From the NCBI GenBank assembly GCA_937921775.1, contig CAKZUK010000077.1:1-64000 (forward strand): a stretch of 64,000 nucleotides of DNA. Reading direction: 5' to 3'. The DNA is from an uncultured Saprospiraceae bacterium (GTDB lineage Bacteria > Bacteroidota > Bacteroidia > Chitinophagales > Saprospiraceae). The notes under the pieces are model-generated. The model was given only the letters and a program-made list of their open reading frames with translations. It did not search any database and was not told where the DNA came from. Below are positions 17,098 through 24,580 of this stretch, in pieces; position 1 is the stretch's first letter; the number at the start of each line of letters is the position of its first letter. Both the position numbers and the translations under genes were made by a program.

Positions 17098-17110
17098 CCG
17101 AATTTCGGGA
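17098..17110 (+). promoter_or_regulatory. Perfect small hairpin CCCGAATTTCGGG before the RRM start codon
   Basis: CCCGAA and TTCGGG pair almost without a loop, about 17 bases upstream of the RRM protein start. It is too far from a T-run for an efficient terminator (TTTTAATTTTTATTTTT follows), but the arrangement could act as a weak attenuator or as a translation-controlling hairpin. Confidence 0.35.
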
Positions 17111-17127
17111 TTTTAATTTTTATTTTT

Positions 17128-17472
17128 ATGAATATTTTTGTTGCAAAACTAAATTTCGACACAAGAGAGTCGGATTTAAAAGAAGCTTTCGAAGGCTACG
17201 GAACTGTTGATTCCGCTAAAATCATTATGGACAAATTTTCTGGCAAGTCAAAAGGTTTTGGCTTTGTTGAAATGCCAAACGATGATGAAGCTCAGGCTGC
17301 TATTGACGGTCTTAATGACCAAGATTTTGACGGCCGTACGATCGTTGTTAAGAAAGCAGAACCACGTGAAAACCGTGACCGCAGAGGCGGTGGTGGTGGA
17401 TTCAATCGTGGCGGCGGCGGTGGCGGTGGCTACGGCGGCGGCGGCGGATACGGTGGTGGAAACCGTTACTAG
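17128..17472 (+). CDS. Glycine-rich RRM RNA-binding protein
   Basis: This 114-residue protein has a single RRM: RNP2 is NIFVAKL at residues 2-8 and RNP1 is KGFGFVEM near 46-53, with the four-strand core ending at TIVVKKAEPR. A C-terminal tail (about 84-114) is almost all Gly with Arg, Tyr and Phe, an RGG/GGY-type low-complexity tail as in cyanobacterial and plant cold-induced glycine-rich RNA-binding proteins. It binds single-stranded RNA and probably acts as an RNA chaperone in the cold. A long AT-rich leader precedes it and a strong terminator follows, so it is monocistronic. Confidence 0.93.
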   Translation: MNIFVAKLNFDTRESDLKEAFEGYGTVDSAKIIMDKFSGKSKGFGFVEMPNDDEAQAAIDGLNDQDFDGRTIVVKKAEPRENRDRRGGGGGFNRGGGGGGGYGGGGGYGGGNRY

Positions 17473-17528
17473 TATTGACGAGAACGAAAGAAGTATTTTA
17501 AGCATTCTTTCGATGTAGAATATTTAAG

Positions 17529-17561
17529 GCCCTGGGATTCGTCCTGGGGCTTTTGTGTTTT
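17529..17561 (+). terminator. Rho-independent terminator of the RRM gene
   Basis: A nine-base-pair stem, GCCCTGGGA and TCCTGGGGC with two G-T wobbles, closes a stable TTCG tetraloop and is followed by TTTTGTGTTTTT. It lies about 57 bases after the stop codon. Confidence 0.85.
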
Positions 17562-17761
17562 TGGACTTATCAATTGAAACCTAGCTAACAAGCAAATGTA
17601 AATTGGAATACTCGTCTGTCGCAGACTATGCATTTGAAGAGACATTCTAAGTCTAATTCTATTTTTTTTTTAGCTTTATGAGAAAGACTTGAATGCCTCG
17701 CTGACTAAATCTTAAAGAATAACCCAGTACAATTAACCATTTTCAAACTCCAACTTCCTTC

Positions 17762-19204
17762 ATGAATAGGTCCCACTTCCGATTTTCAACTCTTACACTT
17801 ATTTGTATTTGCCTTTTTGCAAAAAATAATTCACTAAACGCACAGACCGACGCACATTACTGGACACACCAGTTTGGAGCCAAAGGTCTCCTACTCAACG
17901 GGGCAGTCATTGCATCCACAGAAGATGAAACCGCTGTTTTCTACAACCCGGGAGCAATGACGAGTGATGATGATTTCAACTTATCCCTTTCATTTCTAAC
18001 CCCCTCCTACTCTATTTTACGAACTAAAAATTACTTGGGTAACGGCAACACTATTTCCGACAAGAACTTGGGATTTGCTCCTGGTTTGGGTTCCTTGGGA
18101 TTCAATCCTTTTGGTAGCGAAAAGGTACGGATGGCCATCACTTCTTTTACTCGTTTTAAATCTAATATCCGCTTTAGAGATCGAATTGTTGTTGACATCA
18201 ATAGCAATCCTGATGAGTTATTTATTGGTAACTTAGAGTTTGAACGTCGATTGTCAGAACGATGGTTTGGTGTAGGTGCGTCTTACAAATTTTCAGAATA
18301 CTTGTCATTTGGTATATCCCAGTTTATGACGTTTCATAGTGAGAGTTCCACCTTTTCAATTCAAAAGGAATTGGTTGATAAATTTGATCCCAACAATTTA
18401 ATTCTAGGATGGAGAAGTAAGGTCAAGTATTCTTTTGCAGCCAAAGGAGGTATGATTACCAAACTCGGCATGCTGGCCAAATTTGATAATATCAAACTTG
18501 GAGTAACCATCACCACTCCTACCTACAATTATTTTCTAAGCCGGGCTTCTTATGAATACGATGATTTAAAAACCTACGGACAGGATAGTACCAAACTTAT
18601 TTCTAACTTGAGTAGTACCAATCTCGAAGGCTACAAAACACCTTTGTCAATCGGCTTGGGAATGGACTTTCCATTTAGAAGATCGCATATTTCATTTTCC
18701 GTTGAGTACTTTGCAGGTATTGATAACTACAATGTAATCGACGATAGTAATGACCCATTCAACGGGCTTTCACCTAATCCCGAAAAAATACCAATTCTCA
18801 TCAAAGCAGGAAATAAACGATTGATAAATGTAGCTATTGGAGCACAAACCAAACTTAGTGAAAAATTTAGCCTGATATGGGGTTTCCGTACCGATTTCAA
18901 CCAACGTGAGATTTCTCAGAATTCTTCCTCCGCACAATTCCTGTCAACCACTCCTAATGTTTATCACGTATCTTTTGGTAACTCATTGGAAATTTGGAAC
19001 AGTACCTTTTCCTATGGATTTGATTACGGCTTTGGCCGAAAAAGAAACGATACTCAACTCGTCGATTTCTCTGATGTGAATAATACAAATCTCTTTGACT
19101 TCACTAGTAACGGATCTGTTATTTCTGAATTTAAAACCTTAAATTTTATCCTAGCCTATGATTTCCGTTTTCGCAAAAAGCGGAAGAAGAAGGGAACGAA
19201 TTAG
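17762..19204 (+). CDS. FadL/OmpP1-like outer-membrane transport protein
   Basis: The 480-residue protein has a signal peptide ending NSLNAQ and then the N-terminal hatch-like sequence of the OmpP1/FadL/TodX family: AVIASTEDETAVFYNPGAM, in which the E-x-x-A-x-x-x-NPGAM pattern is characteristic. The rest is a series of amphipathic beta strands ending in FILAYDFRFRKKRKKK. The basic tail after the last strand is unusual. It forms a 14-strand barrel that lets hydrophobic molecules cross the outer membrane laterally; the substrate is unknown. The gene stands alone and converges with the transporter gene at 19252. Confidence 0.85.
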   Translation: MNRSHFRFSTLTLICICLFAKNNSLNAQTDAHYWTHQFGAKGLLLNGAVIASTEDETAVFYNPGAMTSDDDFNLSLSFLTPSYSILRTKNYLGNGNTISDKNLGFAPGLGSLGFNPFGSEKVRMAITSFTRFKSNIRFRDRIVVDINSNPDELFIGNLEFERRLSERWFGVGASYKFSEYLSFGISQFMTFHSESSTFSIQKELVDKFDPNNLILGWRSKVKYSFAAKGGMITKLGMLAKFDNIKLGVTITTPTYNYFLSRASYEYDDLKTYGQDSTKLISNLSSTNLEGYKTPLSIGLGMDFPFRRSHISFSVEYFAGIDNYNVIDDSNDPFNGLSPNPEKIPILIKAGNKRLINVAIGAQTKLSEKFSLIWGFRTDFNQREISQNSSSAQFLSTTPNVYHVSFGNSLEIWNSTFSYGFDYGFGRKRNDTQLVDFSDVNNTNLFDFTSNGSVISEFKTLNFILAYDFRFRKKRKKKGTN

Positions 19205-19205
19205 A

Positions 19206-19249
19206 ATAGGAATTAGAATGTCCACTGACGGGGAATATTCTAATTCTTG
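19206..19249. repeat. Inverted repeat built on the word GAATTAGAAT
   Basis: GAATTAGAAT at 19210-19219 and its exact complement ATTCTAATTC at 19237-19246 flank a 17-base centre. It lies in the 47-base gap between convergent genes. The same word occurs in the intergenic islands at 30.2-30.4 kb and 37.8-37.9 kb. No long T-run follows. Confidence 0.6.
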
Positions 19250-19251
19250 TC

Positions 19252-21681
19252 CTACTTGATCTTCACATTCCCCACCGCATTCACAAACAAAACATTCCCT
19301 ACTTTGTCATAGCGTTGGAAAGCAGAAGTCCCTTCATGCTTTATCAACTTAGGATGGAAACCTACGATGGTTAGATCAGCATCAGCGGAGGTTGCATTGA
19401 TGATCGAATCAGTATTTGAATCTCCTTTTCTGGTAATAAACTTCACATTACTAGATGAGATTGGAAGCTGACCTTGCTTGATGAGGTCGTACAAGCGTTC
19501 GCGTTCCCTTTCAATACTGTCTTCAGGATAGAGTGCAAATATCTTAATCTCCGCATCTTTCCAGTCTTTATGACCAATGATAATGTAAGCCAACAAAATC
19601 ATTAGATTGGCATTTTGATAATCACTAGCTGTGAGCCATATATGAACTTGCTTTTTCAAGCCAAACCCTCGTTCCGAAGTTCCCAAAACCAGTACATCAA
19701 AATCAACCGATTTGATAAGTTGAAAGTTATCGACAATATCAGTCAAACTAGTAGGGCTGCTCCTAGAAAATTCAAAAATCAACAAGTTATTTTCTGTACC
19801 AGCAATTCCAGGAAGTTGAATCACCTGCGCAATACTAGAAGTATAAGAAGGACTGACCAGAGTATCCACATATATCTTACTTTCAGAGAGTTCAGCCATA
19901 TTGATGAGCCGCTCTTTGCAAGCTTTGGCTTCGTTGTTGGTTTCACGAGAAAGGTAACCAGTGATCTGATGGATGTACGTTCCAAAACCATATTTTTGAG
20001 AAATCCAACGGAGCAAATCAAAGGCACCAAGTCGTTGAAAGGTATTGCCCGAAAAAGCGATAGCAGAGGGCCTCCAACTCTTGTTTTGTTCTTTATCGGC
20101 CTTTTGTAAAAAGACTTGTAGCTGTCGGCTAAACTGAAAAATAACCCCTTGGAAAATAACCGCCATACTCTTCTTATCATCATTATAATGTGCAATGATG
20201 AAGTAAAGCAAGACCATCATTAAAATGGCAATAAAGGCATAAGCTGCATTCATAAAAAACATCAAACCAAAACAAGCTACTGCACCAAATAATGAAATAA
20301 CCCAACGGGATTTAAATCTAGGACGGTATGAGGGATCGGCAGCAAAATGGTTGAGGAATGAAATCAAACAAAGCGAACCATATGTCACCATGAAAAACAT
20401 GGAGATGATTTGCGCTACGCTGTCTAGTGCACCAGCCATGATAAATGCGGCGGCGATTCCAATCGTTACCAAACTTGCATTAAAGGGCTCGTCCTTTTCC
20501 TTCGTACCTTTTCCTAGCCATTGATTCACTTTGCTTGCAGGAAAAATATGGTCCCGCGCAATTGCTTGTAAGGTACGAGGTGCCACCATGATTGATCCGA
20601 GTGCAGAAGAGATAGTAGCTGCTGCCAAACCTAAAGGAATCAACCACCAACCTTGCCAAGCAATATCCGCCATCACCAATTTGGATGTATCTGCCAGGTC
20701 ATGTGGACTTGCAGAAGTGGTCAATTTATAAGCCATAAAAAAGTAAATAATCATCCCGACAATCGTACCAGCCAGCGTTCCAAGCGGAATAGATCTCCCC
20801 GGATCTTTCAAATCACCGGAAAGTCCTACACCTGCCGTCATTCCTGTAAAGGCAGGAAAAATAATGGCAAAAACAGTGAAGAACCCCAATGGAATCAGAG
20901 GACTATTAGATGAACTCTCTGAAGAATTTTCTATTGGACTTAGGTTTGGACTTGCGAGTGAATCATCGACCTGTCCCTGGTTTATGCTTGTCGCTCCCAG
21001 CGTATCGACTGGGAATGAATCGGCTTGAATCGTTACAGCTCCTTGCTCGGGACTAGCTATCTCCACTACTTCCATTTTGTCAGCAACAGTAGCCATAGCA
21101 TCGAAGGTATGCGTTTGGCTGTAATCAGTTGTTCCTACAAAGAAAGCAATCAATGCAAGTCCTAGAGTAGCCACTACGACGTACAAAGCCTTGACGCCCA
21201 TATCTGCTCCTTTGGTCAACATGATGTAGGTCAAGCCTAAAAGCGCAGGTATCCCGACTGTTTGTTTTTGACGGAGGAGCCAAACCAACCATGAAGGCAT
21301 TGCAAAGCTTGCAATTAAGTAATCGAAAAGTGTATTAAAAGCTTCGGCGAAAGCCATGATATAAAAAGCGACACTAATGGCTTGCGACATATAGAGTGCA
21401 AGCCCTATCGCGGAACCAATGACCAAACCAAATGAGCGGGAAATAATGTAATACTCTCCCCCACCCTCTACTTTTTGATTGGTTGCAATTTCGGCAATAG
21501 CCATAGCCGTAGGAATGGTGACTGCGTGTCCGATCAGTATAATAGCGATGGTTCCCAAAAAGCCTACATTTCCTACTGCAAATCCAAAACGTAGGAACAT
21601 AATAGCTCCTAGAATGGTGGAAATGGCAGTGAAGAAGACTGGTGCTGTGCCGAATTTTTGTAGGGTATTTTTTGCTGACAT
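19252..21681 (-). CDS. Cation-chloride cotransporter / amino acid permease-like transporter (APC superfamily)
   Basis: I chose the start at 21681 (MSAKNTLQKFG), which removes 13 extra residues. The ~809-residue protein has the APC core, starting with KFGTAPVFFTAISTILGAIMFLRFGFAVG, the SLC12-like first helix with an unwound Gly segment, and about 12 membrane helices to residue ~510. Between helices an 80-residue polar insert rich in Ser, Asp and Gln (about residues 190-265) interrupts the core. The C-terminal ~280 residues are soluble, like the cytoplasmic domain of SLC12 carriers, and include a segment resembling a universal-stress fold (ADLTIVGFHPKLIKHEG). It probably couples Na+/K+ and Cl- or amino acid movement. 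The true substrate cannot be assigned. Confidence 0.83.
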   Translation of the reverse strand: MSAKNTLQKFGTAPVFFTAISTILGAIMFLRFGFAVGNVGFLGTIAIILIGHAVTIPTAMAIAEIATNQKVEGGGEYYIISRSFGLVIGSAIGLALYMSQAISVAFYIMAFAEAFNTLFDYLIASFAMPSWLVWLLRQKQTVGIPALLGLTYIMLTKGADMGVKALYVVVATLGLALIAFFVGTTDYSQTHTFDAMATVADKMEVVEIASPEQGAVTIQADSFPVDTLGATSINQGQVDDSLASPNLSPIENSSESSSNSPLIPLGFFTVFAIIFPAFTGMTAGVGLSGDLKDPGRSIPLGTLAGTIVGMIIYFFMAYKLTTSASPHDLADTSKLVMADIAWQGWWLIPLGLAAATISSALGSIMVAPRTLQAIARDHIFPASKVNQWLGKGTKEKDEPFNASLVTIGIAAAFIMAGALDSVAQIISMFFMVTYGSLCLISFLNHFAADPSYRPRFKSRWVISLFGAVACFGLMFFMNAAYAFIAILMMVLLYFIIAHYNDDKKSMAVIFQGVIFQFSRQLQVFLQKADKEQNKSWRPSAIAFSGNTFQRLGAFDLLRWISQKYGFGTYIHQITGYLSRETNNEAKACKERLINMAELSESKIYVDTLVSPSYTSSIAQVIQLPGIAGTENNLLIFEFSRSSPTSLTDIVDNFQLIKSVDFDVLVLGTSERGFGLKKQVHIWLTASDYQNANLMILLAYIIIGHKDWKDAEIKIFALYPEDSIERERERLYDLIKQGQLPISSSNVKFITRKGDSNTDSIINATSADADLTIVGFHPKLIKHEGTSAFQRYDKVGNVLFVNAVGNVKIK

Positions 21682-21799
21682 TGTTTTTTTTGATGGATCA
21701 CTGTGTTGACAGACCTTCATTTAAAGAACAAGATTACAGAGAAAATCTTAGATTTTAAAATTGCGAAGTGACTTAAGCAGATAAAAAATCACTCTCGAC

Positions 21800-21832
21800 A
21801 AAAAAGCTAACGATTGCAAAGCGATCGTTAGC
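21800..21832 (-). terminator. Rho-independent terminator, minus strand
   Basis: GCTAACGAT (21806-21814) and ATCGTTAGC (21824-21832) form a perfect nine-base-pair stem with a nine-base loop. On the minus strand it is followed by a run of T (A at 21800-21805). It lies just downstream of the lipoprotein gene at 21853-22581 and would end that operon. Confidence 0.8.
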
Positions 21833-21852
21833 CTATATAAAATAGTACTCCC

Positions 21853-22581
21853 TTAGAAATCCAAATTCGAAGCTACCTCTACCCTCGCCCCTTTCTCCGC
21901 AAACACCTCCTTCCAAAAGCGATTCGCCTGGCGGATAAAGTCATCAGAATTTTGATTACGGTGGTTGATCACATAGATCTCTGTACCGTTCAAATTTGGT
22001 AGCTCGCAGCCAAACACTTCAGGCCACTTCACCTTTAGCACATCTAGGTTCTTCTTGTGCTTGTACATACTACCTCCAGTGGAATGCTCCAACATATCGG
22101 AGTAAAAAATCGCTACCTTTCTTCCGCTGCCTTTCTTACTGACCAACTTGTTCAGATTGTGGCACATCGGCTCATAGAGGTAAGTATTCTCCATCGCTTT
22201 TGCTTCACCTGCTACTACATCCTTCATCGCTGATTTTAGCTTTCGCTTAAATACCGAATAGTCTACCGGCGGATTAAACTCATTCATATCCGCAGGCATG
22301 GGCTTATAGCTCATTCGCTTCACTTCATTGGACCCCAGATCAGTAATTGGTATAATCGCCACTTCTCCTGCAGTACAAGTCTCCAATGGAAATAAGGAAT
22401 TGATCTTTCGCAAATCTTTCTCCCAGTTTTCTTGCAATTTTTCAAAATTCAGTTGATCTGTATAGTCTACAAAAACATAGACCGTGTTAGTCGACTCCGA
22501 TTCACATACGGAGGAGCCACAGGAACTCAGTAACAACATTGTTACAATTCCTAAGAATAAAATTGACTTTAAATTTTTCAT
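21853..22581 (-). CDS. Lipoprotein of unknown function, vWA-like core
   Basis: The 242-residue protein has a lipoprotein signal with lipobox LLLSSC (Cys21). After it, NTVYVFVDYTDQ resembles the first strand and MIDAS-like DxxDx loop of a von Willebrand A or similar Rossmann-like domain. A later KVAIFYSDMLEHSTGGSMY looks like the central strand and Asp loop of the same fold, and TEIYVINHRNQNS is a further strand. It should be anchored in the inner or outer membrane facing the periplasm. It is 85 bases downstream of the membrane protein at 22667-23929 on the same strand and ends with a strong terminator, so the two form an operon. I do not recognise the family. Confidence 0.75.
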   Translation of the reverse strand: MKNLKSILFLGIVTMLLLSSCGSSVCESESTNTVYVFVDYTDQLNFEKLQENWEKDLRKINSLFPLETCTAGEVAIIPITDLGSNEVKRMSYKPMPADMNEFNPPVDYSVFKRKLKSAMKDVVAGEAKAMENTYLYEPMCHNLNKLVSKKGSGRKVAIFYSDMLEHSTGGSMYKHKKNLDVLKVKWPEVFGCELPNLNGTEIYVINHRNQNSDDFIRQANRFWKEVFAEKGARVEVASNLDF

Positions 22582-22666
22582 GATATTTTGTTTTGTGTTG
22601 GATTTCGCCCAATTAGTTAATAATAAAAGAATATGAATTGAAATTGGAATTCAAAGACCTCCACTG

Positions 22667-23929
22667 TTACACCAACTCACTAAAGTCATCCTGCACAATA
22701 GCTTCCAATTCCTGCACCGCCACATGCGCCACTTGACTTGAATCACTCTTCCAATAAGCAGGTACCGTTTCCTGATCTGCACGATGCCTCCGATTACTAG
22801 ATCGGTAGCGATTAATAGACTCGTGACAAAGTGAGTTCATATAATCTCCAAAGTTGGCAATGTGAACGATGAGCGAATTATGCAATTCTGTGACCATTAA
22901 GATCTTATCGAGCATATCCGTTACCGAGTTGGATTTTCCGTTGGTCAATTGTGAAGACTTATTGCTTTTAGCAATCAAATCGTTAAATCGCTTGATCAAA
23001 GTTGGTCGCTCGTAGTGAAAGTTCTTATAGTGCTTCTCAAAATCGTCGATGCTGTCATGTGCTAGAAATCCCAGCACTACACCGATACCAATCAATAAGA
23101 CATTAAAAATCAATGCTACTAAAAATTCACTGTTTCCAAAAGCGTTGTTATATGATACTCCACTCATGATCTGAGTAAAGGGTATCTCCTCACCAGCTTC
23201 TAGTGCTTCACGCATCAGGTCTTGTGCCTGAAAGAAAATGAAACGGAACAATGAGATCAAAACCGAGAAAGAAGCTAAAACCGAAGTCATGAATAGTGCC
23301 CACAACTTATTGCTTAGTCCGTCATTCCATCGCTTGTAGAATTTGCCGCATAAGTGCGACATAATTGGTATTGCAATAACCAATAATATTCCTGCCATCA
23401 TGGTAGGCACCGGTCCTAGTCTGAATGCCTTAAATACGGTGTTATTCAGAGGCAACTCCATGATACCTAAAGCGATAAGAACCGCATAGATCAACCATTG
23501 GTGCTTGAGCAAAAACTTGATCGCGTTGGTTTCGCCAGTAGGGCGATCATGATCTATTTTTGCCTTTTGGAAATTGGTTTTTATATCAGACATTCGATAT
23601 AGTATACTTCCTTCATTCGTGTTGTACAAGCGCTCTAGCATCGAACTATAGCGAGCTTTGAGTTGCTGTACCAAACTCATTTCATTGCTAATGCGGGTAC
23701 GGTAGAGCGAACCGTATTTGGTTATTAACTCTCTTTCAAAGTCACTGCTAAAAACATCTCCTCCCGGAATATTCTGCAAACCTTCTTCCTCGCCCACCTT
23801 GCTAGCTTTTGACAAAATCTCTTCGTGTTTACTTTCCACAAAGCGATAGTCTAAACTACCGGTGTCAGAGTTGATCAGATTTACTTCTGCATGTGACTGG
23901 TTGATGATTTGCTTTAATTTTTCTTTCAT
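22667..23929 (-). CDS. Membrane protein of unknown function, partner of the downstream lipoprotein
   Basis: The 420-residue protein begins with ~140 soluble, charged residues predicted to be helical (possible coiled coil near 85-130). Four hydrophobic helices follow: about 145-163 (WLIYAVLIALGIMEL), 174-192 (MMAGILLVIAIPIMSHLC), 208-232 (LWALFMTSVLASFSVLISLFRFIFF) and 266-290 (FLVALIFNVLLIGIGVVLGFLAH). The C-terminal ~120 residues are soluble again. It is co-transcribed with the vWA-like lipoprotein. I know no family for it. Confidence 0.7.
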   Translation of the reverse strand: MKEKLKQIINQSHAEVNLINSDTGSLDYRFVESKHEEILSKASKVGEEEGLQNIPGGDVFSSDFERELITKYGSLYRTRISNEMSLVQQLKARYSSMLERLYNTNEGSILYRMSDIKTNFQKAKIDHDRPTGETNAIKFLLKHQWLIYAVLIALGIMELPLNNTVFKAFRLGPVPTMMAGILLVIAIPIMSHLCGKFYKRWNDGLSNKLWALFMTSVLASFSVLISLFRFIFFQAQDLMREALEAGEEIPFTQIMSGVSYNNAFGNSEFLVALIFNVLLIGIGVVLGFLAHDSIDDFEKHYKNFHYERPTLIKRFNDLIAKSNKSSQLTNGKSNSVTDMLDKILMVTELHNSLIVHIANFGDYMNSLCHESINRYRSSNRRHRADQETVPAYWKSDSSQVAHVAVQELEAIVQDDFSELV

Positions 23930-24580
23930 TGTTTGATGTTTTAAAAGTGAACTTGTTTAAAAATATGCCTTTGGAAGATGCTCTAAAATGACCTTCTCCT
24001 AAAGGAGAGAGGCTTATCTAGTTCCTATTTAGCTTCCTATAAACATTGCCTCAGCACATAGCAAAGCCATGGAGCCAAAATGTTATTTTAGCATAATAGG
24101 TGGAGCAAAGTCTTCAAGCTTCACTCCTGTTCGGGTGTTTTTTTTAAGTTAGACCCTTCGACTTAGTAGAAGTTTCCATATTGTCAACCTGTGCTAAGTC
24201 GAAGGATCCAAGCTCAAAACACTCAATTCAAACTGCCTTAATTATTTATATCCTTATGATAGGTTTTTTATTATTCTGGGTCAATTTCACTCGATTAGAA
24301 TTGTGAGAATATCGACGGAGGAAGCTCGCTTCGCTCAAGTTGGAAGCTGGAGGCAAGGACATGGAATTACCCATAGACCTGAAGTGTCACAATTGAATAC
24401 ACTTCCCTCTTTTTAGTCTCCACTTCCAAGTCCAATATTACAACCCAGCTGACAAAGCTCGAATAACAAAGCTATAATATCAATGCTTTTCATTACATTT
24501 GTTATGCAAGGATTTAACTTCATTTCTGAAAAGAAGTACTTATTTAACTTAAATCAACATCAACTTAATACCTATCATTT
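23930..24580. other. Long intergenic region with palindromic elements, no gene
   Basis: This 651-base gap between divergent genes contains no credible ORF. It holds a CTCCTAAAGGAG palindrome near 23996, the 12-bp inverted repeat at 24155-24205, and a segment near 24320-24430 in which TTGGAAGCTGGAG and CTCCACTTCCAA are imperfectly inverted. The last ~100 bases should hold the promoter of the T9SS gene at 24581. Confidence 0.5.
24155..24205. repeat. Perfect 12-bp inverted repeat
   Basis: CCTTCGACTTAG at 24155-24166 and CTAAGTCGAAGG at 24194-24205 pair exactly across 27 bases. No T-run follows on either strand. It belongs to the style of intergenic palindromes found elsewhere in the window, though its sequence is not shared with them. 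Confidence 0.7.

Larger units (their letters stand above)
16705..17127. other. Intergenic region holding the promoter and leader of the RRM protein
   Basis: No ORF of note is seen in this 423-base stretch. It is very AT-rich. From the candidate -7 element at 16938 to the start codon at 17128 there would be an untranslated leader of about 175 bases. It contains GTGAACAATATTCTGTATTGTTTATG, in which AACAATA and TATTGTT are inverted, and a CCCGAATTTCGGG palindrome about 25 bases before the start. Long structured leaders are typical of cold-induced genes. Confidence 0.45.

Noticed and set aside
24155-24205. Terminator for the T9SS gene or the membrane-protein gene
   Set aside because: It lies upstream of both divergent genes and has no T-run, so it cannot end either transcript.
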